Shown here piece after piece: positions 11,614 through 21,354 of a DNA stretch of 64,000 nt. The DNA is from Fennellomyces sp. T-0311. Lineage: Eukaryota > Mucoromycota > Mucoromycetes > Mucorales > Lichtheimiaceae. The notes beneath the pieces were generated by a model, which was not told the DNA's origin, ran no database searches, and worked only from the letters and a program-made list of their open reading frames with translations. Location: positions 124,001-188,000 of the forward strand of contig JALLLT010000022.1 in the NCBI GenBank assembly GCA_025266875.1. The letters run 5' to 3'. The translations under genes and the position numbers were made by a program. How positions within the stretch are numbered: position 1 is the first letter of the stretch; each line of letters opens with the position of its first letter.

Positions 11614-12554
11614 GTGACATTCAAATACAGTCATGATCCATTTCATCTTTGCAGAGCGCAATCTAGTCTAAATAATAGCCTCGTAACCATGCAAAAGATA
11701 TGATAAGTTCGATTCTGTACTTAGAGTAACATATGGCATTAGTCGATAGCCATGTACATTGAAAAAAAAATGACGTCTGCTAGATCTTGGACCCGGAGAT
11801 CGTTGATTCATATATTGCTACGTGACGTTTGGCTGTTAGATAAACGCCAGTAACGGAGGATATCAGCAACAGTAAATCGCATGTATGTTAACATACCTAA
11901 ACTTCAGAACTCTGAAACCATAAAATTTGGTTATTATAGATCAATGTAAAGTCGGAAACAACATCTTTATGAGCATGAATGCGTAAGTAGCACCATACTA
12001 AGCCTGTATATAAAGCAGACCAGGATTACTCTGGAAGAAGTAACGTATTCGCTTTTTTTGCCATGCTCATTGGAGGATAGTCATTTTGTTGAGCCATGCA
12101 AAGTTAGTGAGATTTATAAATGGTATGCTATCACAATAAGGAAAATCGATATGGCGAGAAATACGTGTATTAATGGGTCGCAGACGTGCATTAGCTGATG
12201 TTCGAGAACTACCTTTAACTGTACGAACGTTGAATAAAAGTTTAAGTATGCCGAAGTTTCTTTGTGGAAGATCAAAAGGAAAAGCATATGGGGCCTTTCA
12301 GAAATGGATAGACGATGACTATTTCTTTAAAAATAGAAGCAATATGTGCTCAGGATGATCATTGTCGGGAATCCGGGGGCCGATACGCATTACACAGAGT
12401 AATATATTTTTACCATATCTAGCAATATGTAAGATTGACCAAAAGATAAAATTTGACGGTTTTGGCATAACGCATGCATTGCGAGAAAACCATGCACAAA
12501 CATCACACCAGGCAACGTAAACATTATAGCATGACAAGAGAATGGGTAATATTA
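11614..12554. other. Intergenic, no convincing gene
   Basis: AT-rich sequence between repeat copy B and the hydrolase gene. A 61-codon ATG frame at 12173-12358 (plus) has no recognisable motif and no clear promoter. Nothing else was found. Confidence 0.5.
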
Positions 12555-14271
12555 TTAAGCACTGTGTGACGATGCTGGCCTATGCTTGATATCGTTCATC
12601 TGGGAAACGGCCGCCTCGACGTCCTCCATTCGTTCACGCAGACTGGGTCGATCCAAACGTGCCTTCCATTCCGACAACTTGGCGCCATCCCTGAACGACC
12701 GCAAGAGGACATCTTTGGTATCGGATGCTTTCCCACGGGGGGACACCGTAAACACACTCAACCCTGTCGTCTTTTCTTCCGTTGTAGCCGTCTTTACAAA
12801 CTCGGCGAGTCGTTTGATGGCACACGTGGAAGAACGTGTGGGCAAAATAATTTGAAAGACGTGCGGTTGGTCGACGTATATCTCGAGTGTGACATTGGTT
12901 CCGTTTTCATCGTCGAGGGCGTTACTGGCCATGAGGGCGGTGTAGATCGACTCATCGTGAAGTCGTTCAGCAGATCCTGTTTGTATTAGCAGTCTGGGAA
13001 GACCGCGCAACTGTTTCTTGTCAAATACTGGGCTCACTAAAGGGTGCTTCAGCGCCTTGTTGTCGGCATAAAATTGGACCCTGTCTATGTCTTCTTCGGC
13101 AAAGGGCCCGATTCCCATGGATTGTTTCAGTTGCGGCAGTCGGGTATAATCAAGCGCTTCCGAAGGCGCATGTTTGAAGCCGGTGGCGGGTAAAAAGTCG
13201 GTTTGGATGTTGTTGATGATGGATGGGAACGAATGCGTCAAGTCAACCCTGATAAACAGAAACTTTAGAGGCTTCCCCCTTGTTTGATGAAGAGTAATGC
13301 ATCATCGTACCATGGTGATAAAGTCATCGCTCCGGCTGGTAACGGCAATCCGGCATCACGCAGAGACAACATTAATGCCAAAGTCAGTCCACCGCCAGCG
13401 CTATCGCCGGCAACAACAATGGATTCGGGATCGATGGGGTCAATACCATCAGGTGGGTCAAGCATGTACAAATAAGCGGCCAGTGCATCTTCCACCGCAG
13501 CGGGAAAGGGGTGTTGGGGCGCAAGGCGATAATTGATTGCAAACACTCGGGCATCTGACAACTAAAAAAAAATTTGTGATGAATTATCTCACCTTATACT
13601 TTCCCTAAACAACACTAACCTTTGCTAATCTGGCGAGGAGCGTTCGATACATGCCATAGCTGCCCAAGTAGTAAGCTCCGCCATGGAGGTACAGGATGGT
13701 TCTTTTGGGCTTGTCTAATTTCTTGGGCTGCAACCATTCACCCTTGATTTCTTTGGCACCATTCTTGTCGCGGCGCCAATCCCATCCGATGGCATGCTCG
13801 TCTTCAGGGCTAAGCAGACATCCGAGATGATTGCCTGCTTGCACGCGGTAGTCGTTGGGAATAAAGAGTTTGGTTCGCTTCATGTCGGATGGCACAGGTA
13901 CGGCCTTGATCATGGATAATCGTTGGATATCCTCCACGGTTTTGCTCATGGACCGTTTTAAAAAGTCGGAAATGATGGCAATGGTCAGGTCGAACGATAA
14001 TGACCAGGATGAAGCCGGGGGTCCTGTTGCGTTATCCGTGCTTTTTTTTAGTATAAGTGTGCAGTTGCCAACGATAAATCGTACCCTTAGCATAGTGGCG
14101 ATAGATGGTGGAGGTGATCACCGGCATTGGTGGTATCAAATGGCCCCACAGTTTTGGCGGGATACCCGTGGTGGGCTCCTTTTTCCTGGGTACGGCCTGG
14201 CTCTTGCGTAGGGATATCTTGTTGCGTTCGCTATGCAACAGGCGACGATGGAAACGCTTCACGGTTGCCAT
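12555..14271 (-). CDS. Alpha/beta hydrolase, HSL/steryl-acetyl-hydrolase type
   Basis: Predicted carboxylester hydrolase of the alpha/beta-hydrolase_3 (hormone-sensitive lipase) group, which in fungi includes steryl acetyl hydrolases; the exact substrate is inference. Exons: 14271-14085, 14023-13620, 13561-13311 and 13248-12555, joined by 58-62 nt GT-AG introns that keep frame, giving 511 residues. The oxyanion motif HGGAYY is at about 176-181, the nucleophile elbow GDSAGG at about 249-254 (Ser about 251), the Asp in HDESIY at about 379 and the His in QPHVFQ at about 410, so the triad is complete. An upstream in-frame Met at 14371 would add a hydrophobic stretch; the Met at 14271 is preferred because it starts the conserved basic N-terminus. 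It is divergent from the PYM gene, about 160 bp apart. Confidence 0.88.
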
Positions 14272-14433
14272 GGTTGGTTGTTTAGGAAAAAGAAAGAAAG
14301 AGAAAGGAACGCAAAAGTATACAAACACATGGTATTTTCCACCAAAGAATGTTGTACAAATTGAACCCAACACGGCTCTTTGTTTTATTTCTTTGCATCA
14401 ATCCCCGCCCGACTTCTTTTTTGTGAGCAAAAA

Positions 14434-14598
14434 ATGACAGATCCGAATCCGACCGATGCTGGAATAATCCAAGTAGGCGACGAAAGATGGATCCCTGGGT
14501 CCAGACGGGCCGACGGTTCTTACCGGCCCGCCCGCAAAGTCCGAGCTGGTTTCACTCCATTAGAAGATGTCGTACGCTATGCATCACCACGCGCGCGA

Positions 14599-14629
<31 letters not shown>

Positions 14630-14874
14630 AGCAGCAAGTGGAGCGGCCGCAAAAGCCACAAAAAGAAGCAAAGCCGCATACGCAGCCGGCGCCTTCGACG
14701 GACAGCACGCCCACTGAGCGCAGAATTAGGGCCCTGCAGAAGAAAATCAGACAGATAGAGGAGTTGGAACAAAAGCTGATCAAGGGCGAGAGTCTCAACG
14801 ACGCTCAGAAAGAGAAAGTCAAAAAGGGCAAGGAACTGAGAGATGAATTGGCTCAGCTGTCATCTTCTTCCTAA
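14434..14874 (+). CDS. PYM1: PYM (partner of Y14 and Mago) homologue
   Basis: PYM binds the Mago-Y14 heterodimer and dismantles exon junction complexes on translated mRNAs, linking splicing to ribosomes. Single exon, 146 residues. The N-terminal Mago/Y14-binding motif is clear (DERWIPGSRRADGSYRP at about 16-32, then KVRAGFTP). A pure Gln tract of 13 residues follows at about 56-68, then a Pro/Lys-rich linker. The C-terminal helix (RRIRALQKKIRQIEELEQKL) matches the family's conserved ribosome-binding end. It is shorter than the human protein (about 200 aa) because of a short linker. The Met at 14434 is chosen because the upstream Met at 14380 adds residues unlike the family. Confidence 0.87.
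14599..14637 (+). repeat. CAG/CAA trinucleotide tract encoding polyGln
   Basis: Thirteen in-frame Gln codons (three CAG, five CAA, four CAG, one CAA) inside the PYM gene. The CAA interruptions are expected to lower slippage compared with a pure CAG run. A likely length-polymorphic site. Confidence 0.9.
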
Positions 14875-14960
14875 GCTACAAATTTCTATTTATTTTCCTT
14901 AGTCTACTTGGAAACATTATAAACAACCCGTCGCCTTTAGTCGAGATTGGGATCGCGTGG

Positions 14961-14967
14961 TATAAAT
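14961..14967 (+). promoter_or_regulatory. TATA box of the low-complexity membrane protein gene
   Basis: TATAAAT lies 38 nt before the ATG at 15005, implying a very short 5' leader. It is the only TATA-like element in the 130-bp gap after the PYM gene. Confidence 0.5.
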
Positions 14968-15004
14968 GGGAGTGCGCGCCTGTTGTCTTCTTTTCTTTGC
15001 AAGC

Positions 15005-15743
15005 ATGCATCCTCCATACTTTGACAGCGATGCGCCGGATTACGATCCTTGGGATGCTTCGGTATGTTAGACCCGTAACACCCGTCCGAGAACACCTCTC
15101 TCAACGTCTCCACTAGAGGGATCCGTATTACGACTGGGAGCGGATCGATGAGGACCCGTACATGATGGATGATTATGATGCAGTAGCTGCTCATGCACCC
15201 CCAGGCCCGCCGGAGCCTGATTACCCTTATGAGAACGAGCGAGACTACCATGCTGCTAAGCACAAGCACAAAAAAAAGAAGAAACATCATCATCATGACG
15301 ACAACGAATCCTCCGCATCCGAAGAAAGCTCTTCAAGCACCAGTGAAGCAAGCGCATCATCATCCAGTTCTATAAGCCTCCTAGCCATCGACACCACGGC
15401 TGCACAACACAATGCAATAGAGGCGTCCACCCTTTCCGAAAGCCCCGTATTGATCAGCAGCACATCATTTTCCTCGTCGGATGACGGCACACCGCTATTC
15501 TCAGACGTAGATGATCTCAGCCTCGTCGCCACCGAGCCCCAAACATCCTACGTCGTGTCCACTGTGTACGCCGTCAACACCATGATGCCTGGATCGTATC
15601 CCAATATTGACTACAACGCCATCGATTACAGCCAGCTGGGGCAGATTGGGGTGTTCTCCGACAGCGCGCGAGGACTGAACGTTGCTGCATACTGGATCTC
15701 GTTGGTGGTGGCGCTGATGGTTGTGTTCATGCTACGTGTTTAA
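15005..15743 (+). CDS. Low-complexity protein with a C-terminal membrane anchor, function unknown
   Basis: Two exons (15005-15061 and 15117-15743) with a 55-nt intron (GTATGT...CTAG) give 227 residues. The N-terminus is rich in Asp, Tyr and Pro (DPWDAS, RDPYYDW), then a Lys/His cluster (KHKKKKKHHHHDD) is followed by a long Ser-rich stretch. The last ~22 residues are a hydrophobic segment ending in RV, so the protein looks tail-anchored or membrane-tethered with a cytosolic or wall-facing disordered body. No signal peptide and no known domain. The spliced frame stays open from the first Met to the stop, supporting the model. It converges with the proteasome gene; the stops are about 75 bp apart. 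Confidence 0.65.
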
Positions 15744-15817
15744 TTTGTTCCTGCTTTTTAGAGTTTTTTCCTTCCCGCCGTTTGTTTGCCTTTATACAAA
15801 AAGAATAAAAAAAGCTA

Positions 15818-16779
15818 CTACAGCCTATCGATAATAGCCTGCAATTGTTCCTCCGAATAGATTTTAAACGTCTCGTTGGGTGTCACGGATGCTACTTGCA
15901 CATTGGCCTTGTTCAGCTTCTCCTCCATGACCGACTTTAACACCGTCAGCGCCAACGTCTCTGCCTCTTGCAACGTCATTGACTACAAACACAGCCGTTA
16001 ATATTTCCACGCAACGCAATGCCATCGCAACCCTACTTTGTGGTATTCCTTTTCAAGCTCGGTCTGTGCGCCTTCGGAGCCGGATCCAATGGCCTTTGCA
16101 GTGTACGCCATGAATGTTCCTGATGGATCCGTGTGGAATAGCTGAGGTCCCTTTTCATCCACGCCAGCAATAAGCAATGCAACGCCGAACGGTCGACTCT
16201 GCACATCCGCAAATCAGCAAAAAAAAGACACACGTAGCACTCGGATATCAACGTACCATGACAGCCTCCTCACCATCGGCACTTTCACCGAACCGCAAAG
16301 CCAAATCACACACACTCTGGGTCAAACTCTCGACCTTGAGACTTTCGTCATATGTGAATCGATGGTTCTACAGGTAAACCCACTCAGCAAATGAGATACA
16401 AAACAGTCCAACCCTGTAGGCTCCTTACTTGTGCTGCAACGCGACCAAAGTCAACCAACGTTCGAGCATCGGCAACCATACCACTCAACGCAACTGCCAA
16501 ATGGGAATCGACTTCCATGATTTTCTCAATAGAGCTTGCTTCTAACAATGGTGACGAAACACGCTTTTCTACGGCCAACACGACCCCTTGCGAAGTTTGA
16601 ATACCAATCGCTGTGGTGCCCAACTAATTATTTGCTGGTGTCAATAAATAACAGATTGGGAAGAGCAAGGCCGATTGACGTACCTTGATAGCTTCAATGG
16701 CGTATTCGACCTGGAACAAGCGACCTTCGGGCGAAAATGTATTCACGCCACGGTCGTATTCAGAACGTGTCATAAACAT
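15818..16779 (-). CDS. PUP2: 20S proteasome subunit alpha-5
   Basis: Alpha-5 is one of seven structural subunits of the outer rings of the 20S proteasome core; it gates and supports the catalytic beta rings and is not itself a peptidase. Exons: 16779-16684, 16623-16429, 16367-16257, 16198-16037 and 15982-15818, with four GT-AG introns of 54-61 nt, all frame-compatible. The product is 242 residues, the normal length (human 241). Diagnostic features are the N-terminal gate and alpha signature ([20 protein letters not shown]), [28 protein letters not shown] and the [12 protein letters not shown] core. It starts about 390 bp from the first subtilase and is transcribed away from it. Confidence 0.96.
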
Positions 16780-17020
16780 GGTGAAAGCTGAAGAAAAGGT
16801 TACTGAATGCAGAAACCAAGGGCCGCGTCAGCTTTGCGTTTAACATCTAACGCGATTTTCGTACTCAGAATTCCATTTTTGGGTCTTGTGCCTGGTGGAC
16901 TTGCCATGCTCTTTGGAGCCAGTCAATTGCTCCATGGACGGAGCATGGGGTTCCTTGTGGTGACCGCCTGTGCCTCCTTTGACAGAGGCATTTTTTTCTA
17001 CCACTCATGCGGGAACGGAC

Positions 17021-17039
17021 GTGGCGCCGGGGCCTTAGC
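17021..17039 (+). promoter_or_regulatory. GC-rich promoter motif shared by both subtilases (copy 1)
   Basis: GTGGCGCCGGGGCCTTAGC, 134 bp before the ATG of the first subtilase, is repeated exactly 141 bp before the ATG of the second (21196-21214), although the DNA around it differs. Its GC-rich, partly palindromic core suggests a regulator site. Function is inference. Confidence 0.5.
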
Positions 17040-17091
17040 GTCTCTTGACTTATTCTGCTCAGCCCGCTGCGTTACCCGATTGCTTCCAGTG

Positions 17092-17120
17092 TATAAAAGG
17101 ACATTTCGTAAACAAACAAT
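17092..17120 (+). promoter_or_regulatory. Core promoter of subtilase 1
   Basis: TATAAAA at 17092-17098, about 75 bp before the start codon, is followed by CGTAAACAAACAAT at 17107-17120. The second subtilase has TATAAG at 21284 followed by CGTAAACAAACGAT at 21297-21310 with the same spacing, so the core promoter was kept after duplication. Confidence 0.6.
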
Positions 17121-17172
17121 CACTCCAACCCGGTCTTTCTTCTTTGTGCAAAGCCTTTCTTAACCATCCATC

Positions 17173-20167
17173 ATGCGCGCACTTTGCATATTACTCTTCC
17201 TCACCCTCTCTTGGCTATCCGCTCTTCATGGTCAAGAGCCTGTCATTGATGATGATGATTCGCTCGGGACACCTGTCAATCTGCTACGGAACCTTCCGCA
17301 CCGCTTCATGATCGAGTTTGTCGGCGACGACGCCGATCGAGACAGCGAGGAGCTGCTGCGGTACTTACAGAACACCTTTGACGACGTTGACGTAACTGCG
17401 CCACGCGTGTTCAATCATCGGTTGTGGCGAGGCGCAATGCTTGAGGTCGATCGACAAGACATTGACTATGATTCTTTGTACGGCAAGGTAGCTTACCAAG
17501 CGAAAAAGTCCGGTTTAGTATCCAGCGTCTTCCCATCCCAAACTGCCCTGCGTGCCTCTGGTTTTCTCCATAGAAGAGCGCCGTCGGATGGCCAGCCCAT
17601 CGAAAATTTCGATTTCTTGTCGTCGCACAAGCAAACACAGGTCGATCGTGTTCGCAATGAACTCGGCTATACAGGAGAAGGGATTCTCATTGGTATCATT
17701 GATTCTGGTAGGCTCTCTCCCCCTTCCCTGGAATGCGAAAGGCAGTATGTGTGTACTAAGCGGAACATTCCTCAGGGATCGACTACAATCACCCAGCCCT
17801 GGGCAGTGGATTCGGTGAAGGCTATAAAGTGCGTTACGGCAAAGACTTGATCGGCGATATGTATCAAATAGAGCATCCAGAAATCGGCCGTCGACCTGAC
17901 GATGATCCAATGGAATCTTGCAAACCTGGATCGGATGGTCAAGGTGAGTTGGTCTTTGTCTCAATCTATGGCAAGCATGCTCACTTTAGTGCACAGGTCA
18001 CGGAACGCATGTTGCAGGAATCATCGCCGGAAAATCGGAGGTATTTGCGCCATAAACGTAATTCCATACAACACCACTTAATGATGACTTGCGTGTAGAA
18101 CTTTACCGGTATAGCCCCTAACGCAACGCTCGCAATCTGGCGCGCCATTTCTTGCGACAACTTTGCAATCCCTGACGCCGTCATCGAAGCCATGTTGGAG
18201 GCCGCTGACCTTGGCGTTGATATCCTGTCGATGAGCTTGGGACAGTTCAGCGCATGGCCCGAAGAAGTCATTTCTGTTGTTGCCGACCGTATCTCTGCTG
18301 ACGGCGTCAAAGGTAAAAGATGCTTTATCCATAAAGTCCACAAACGTGTGCTCATCTTCCAAAAGTGGTGGCTGCGGCGGGAAACTCGGGTGCTGATGGG
18401 CCATTCACCGTCCTCTCTCCAGCTGTCGGTAACTCTGTCATCTCAGTGGCATCGTTCAATTCCGACTATCAGCTCATCAAGACATTTACTATCAGCGGCA
18501 GCTCGAAGTCGTACGGTATGTGGTGAGGTTTCCCACCATTGACAATATATATAACTGGACCGCACCTCAGGTTATGGCCCTAACGGTCTGCCCGGACATA
18601 CCAGCAACGTGATGCCAAATGGACAAGTCGTGATTGGCGACGTTACTATGACCGCCCCAGAATGCCTGAACGTTACAATTGCAAACGATGTCCAAGGAAA
18701 GCTGTCACTCGTCAGAGGCTCCAGTGGATGTTCCATCCCCCAGGTACTTGGCCATCATGCTGCTGCTGGTTCAATTGGTGTTTTATATTACGGATCAAAT
18801 CCATTGAACGAAGCCCAAGAGACATTGTTTTTGGACCCGCCTATTCCCGTCTCGCTCGTCTCTCATTCCACTGCCCTTGCAATCCTCGAGGCGTTACAGT
18901 CCAACGAGCCTGTGGAATTAACCTTTTCGCAGAAAAATGTCGTTCTTCCCGTGCGCACAGGAAATTTGCCGTCCTTATTTTCAAGCATTGGTCCCTCTTC
19001 AGATCTCAGAGTTCGACCTTCCATTGGCGGTATCGGTGGTTACGTCTACTCTACTTTCCCACTGAATTCCGGTGGTTGGGCTACCATGAGTGGCACTTCG
19101 ATGGCGTGTCCTTATATTGCAGGTGTTACCGCACTTTATCTCAATCATCTTGGTGATCGCAAAGGCGATTACTCGGCCATCGATATTCTCGAACGATACC
19201 AAAATTATGCTTACAAGTCCCAAGTGAATCCTGACGATACCCGTGTGGACACGCCACTACGACAAGGTGCTGGCCTTGTTCAATGTAATGTACACTCTAA
19301 ACATCAATATGAGTCAATGACTAACTTTTCTCCATGATAGTGTATGATTCCATTACGCAGCCTGTCCATGTATCTCCTGGAAGCATCAGTTTCAACGACA
19401 CGGCAAACCTGATCAAGACCCACACTCTCACAATTACCAACCATGGTGACTCGATTGCGTCATACGAACTCGTAAACAATGTCAGCGTTTCTGTTGTTCC
19501 ATACAACGAATCTGTACCAACCGAATACAACGCACCCCTTATCATCGGCATCGACTCTGCGCGTCTGCGATTCTCTCGAAAAACCATCAAAATAGCACCG
19601 GGCAGCACTGCTGAAATTACCGTCTCTGTAATGCCACCTGGTACGGATCTGAAGCAACACATCATGTACGGCGGCTATGTGCAATTCAAGAGCCGTGTTC
19701 GGGACTACAAAGACATCACCGTGCCATACTTTGGCATCGTCGGCAACCAGCGAGACTTGCCCATTTTCGACCAAGGTGGGCCACTCGTATCGGACATAAG
19801 CATGACAACTTGGCATGGCAGCAATGACACCTTTGTTTTCGAGCGAAGCGAAAACGGCACGCTGGCTATCTTTATGTTGAACCTGATCACGGGTCCCAAG
19901 CATATCACTACCCCTCTCTATGACGAGAGTGGGTCGCTTCTGGGATCAGCTTTCGCCCCGGGAGAATTGGACTTTTTGGGCCGCACATCGGGTGGATATT
20001 CGCCCGGAGTTCATTTGTGGAATGGAACGTATTATCAGAACGACCACGTCGTTGATTTGGAGCCTGGTAATTACCGCATTGGATTCGACGCACTCAAAGT
20101 GTTTGGTGATCCGAATAATCGCCATGATTGGGAGAAACAGATCTCGGCAACTATTCAGATTGTGTAG
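17173..20167 (+). CDS. Secreted subtilisin-like serine protease (S8), tandem copy 1
   Basis: Extracellular endopeptidase of the subtilase family. Seven exons (17173-17707, 17776-17943, 17997-18040, 18099-18312, 18366-18515, 18571-19284, 19341-20167) keep frame and give 883 residues. A signal peptide (MRALCILLFLTLSWLSALHG) precedes an I9-type propeptide. The catalytic Asp is in GIIDSG (about 177), His in GHGTH (about 236), the oxyanion Asn in AAGNSG (about 327) and Ser in MSGTSMACPY (about 547), so the triad is complete. A PA-like insert around 395-455 (GCSIPQVLGHHAAAGSIGV) and a beta-rich C-terminal Fn3-like region follow, as in minor extracellular protease/C5a-peptidase relatives. Its neighbour at 21355 is a paralogue with the same intron positions. 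Confidence 0.92.
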
Positions 20168-20939
20168 TTATACGAATATCCCCTCCAGTACATATCTAGC
20201 ACTTATAGTTTCTTTTTTTGTATTATACGTATATGTAAAATACATTCGTCATGGCACGCATTCAGGTGATAATCACTGCCATTTTTTCATAGCGGAAGCT
20301 GCTTCATGAGATGACTTAAATTGCGTATTTTGAAAGCCTACAAACCGTCTATATAGTCTTCCACCTTCTTCACCACCTTTGCTTTCAAAGGTGCTATACA
20401 ACATTATCAGAGTACTGGCCATAGGTCTGTAGACTCCTTTTTAATGCGAGCTGTTCCCACAGTTTTGGTGCACGTCAAAGAGTTGGTGCGGCGATAGTCG
20501 TAGCTTTAGTTAAACGTACTGGCATTTGCTTCTGTTGCTTTGTGCATCAATGAAAACTCCACGCCCAATGGTTAGACGCGTATCTCTTTACGCTTAAAAA
20601 AGAGGCATATCTCTTACGGTTGTAAGCAAATGTAAACTCATACTACCTCAAAGCTTAATAATCTGATGTGAATTCGAGCTATCTGTGTATAATGAAACGC
20701 TATAGCATAATGGGGCGCAAAGAGGCTGTGGTTATATTTGTAAGCAAGAAAAAAGAATGGGCACTTACCCCCAGCTGAACCGTGCCTTATACGTGCAAGT
20801 AGCCTTTACGAGAGGATATGACGCATTCGGAGACCAGTTTTGGAGCAGGGTGGTACACACCAAACTTTATCGATGTTACATGTATACTTACCGAATTTAG
20901 CTGCCAGCTAAAAAAAAGAGTACGTATGACAAGTTAATA
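20168..20939. other. Intergenic between the two subtilase genes
   Basis: About 770 bp of 3' flank and intergenic DNA. No ORF of interest, tRNA or repeat was recognised until the MITE starts at 20940. Confidence 0.5.
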
Positions 20940-21096
20940 CAGTGGAACCCCGTTTTTTGCGCACCTGTTATTTGCACGCAATTCTCGTCAAAACCGCTCA
21001 GGACTCCAGCCAAATCGACCCCGTTATTTGCACATCCCCTCTTTTTGCACACGATTTTTTGAAAAAACCGCCTGTGCAAAATACGGGGTTCAACCG
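20940..21096. mobile_element. pogo/Tigger-like miniature inverted-repeat element (MITE)
   Basis: A 157-bp element with terminal inverted repeats: the left end starts CAGTGGAACCCCGTTTTTTG and the reverse complement of the right end starts CGGTTGAACCCCGTATTTTG. It is flanked by TA on both sides (20938-20939 and 21097-21098), the target duplication of Tc1/mariner-pogo elements, and the CAGT(G/T)GAACC(C/T)CG end is typical of pogo/Tigger. No transposase is encoded, so it depends on an element elsewhere. It sits about 260 bp upstream of the second subtilase start. Confidence 0.8.
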
Positions 21097-21195
21097 TATA
21101 AATGGGGCGCGTTCATATACGTGGTTAGAGACTTTTACGTTAAAATGAGCTTGTGCCCCTATGATGAGCCTGATCTTGGTGAAGCGGCGGCGGAA

Positions 21196-21214
21196 GTGGC
21201 GCCGGGGCCTTAGC
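21196..21214 (+). promoter_or_regulatory. GC-rich promoter motif shared by both subtilases (copy 2)
   Basis: Exact 19-bp match to 17021-17039, placed 141 bp before the start codon of the second subtilase and 100 bp after the MITE. Conservation inside otherwise diverged upstream DNA suggests a retained regulator-binding site. Confidence 0.5.
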
Positions 21215-21354
21215 AGTTCCGAGAGTTCTATGCTAAGCCCGATGTGTTCGCCACCTAAATATTTTTTTTCGATCGTTCAGACATATAAGACCATTGCGTA
21301 AACAAACGATTTCTACCTCACATATTTTTGCTTCATCCAAAGAACTTTTCGAAT

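Noticed and set aside
14105..14437. 110-codon plus-strand frame over the hydrolase N-terminus
   Set aside because: It overlaps exon 1 of the hydrolase on the other strand, which has conserved motifs and consistent introns; it is a shadow frame.
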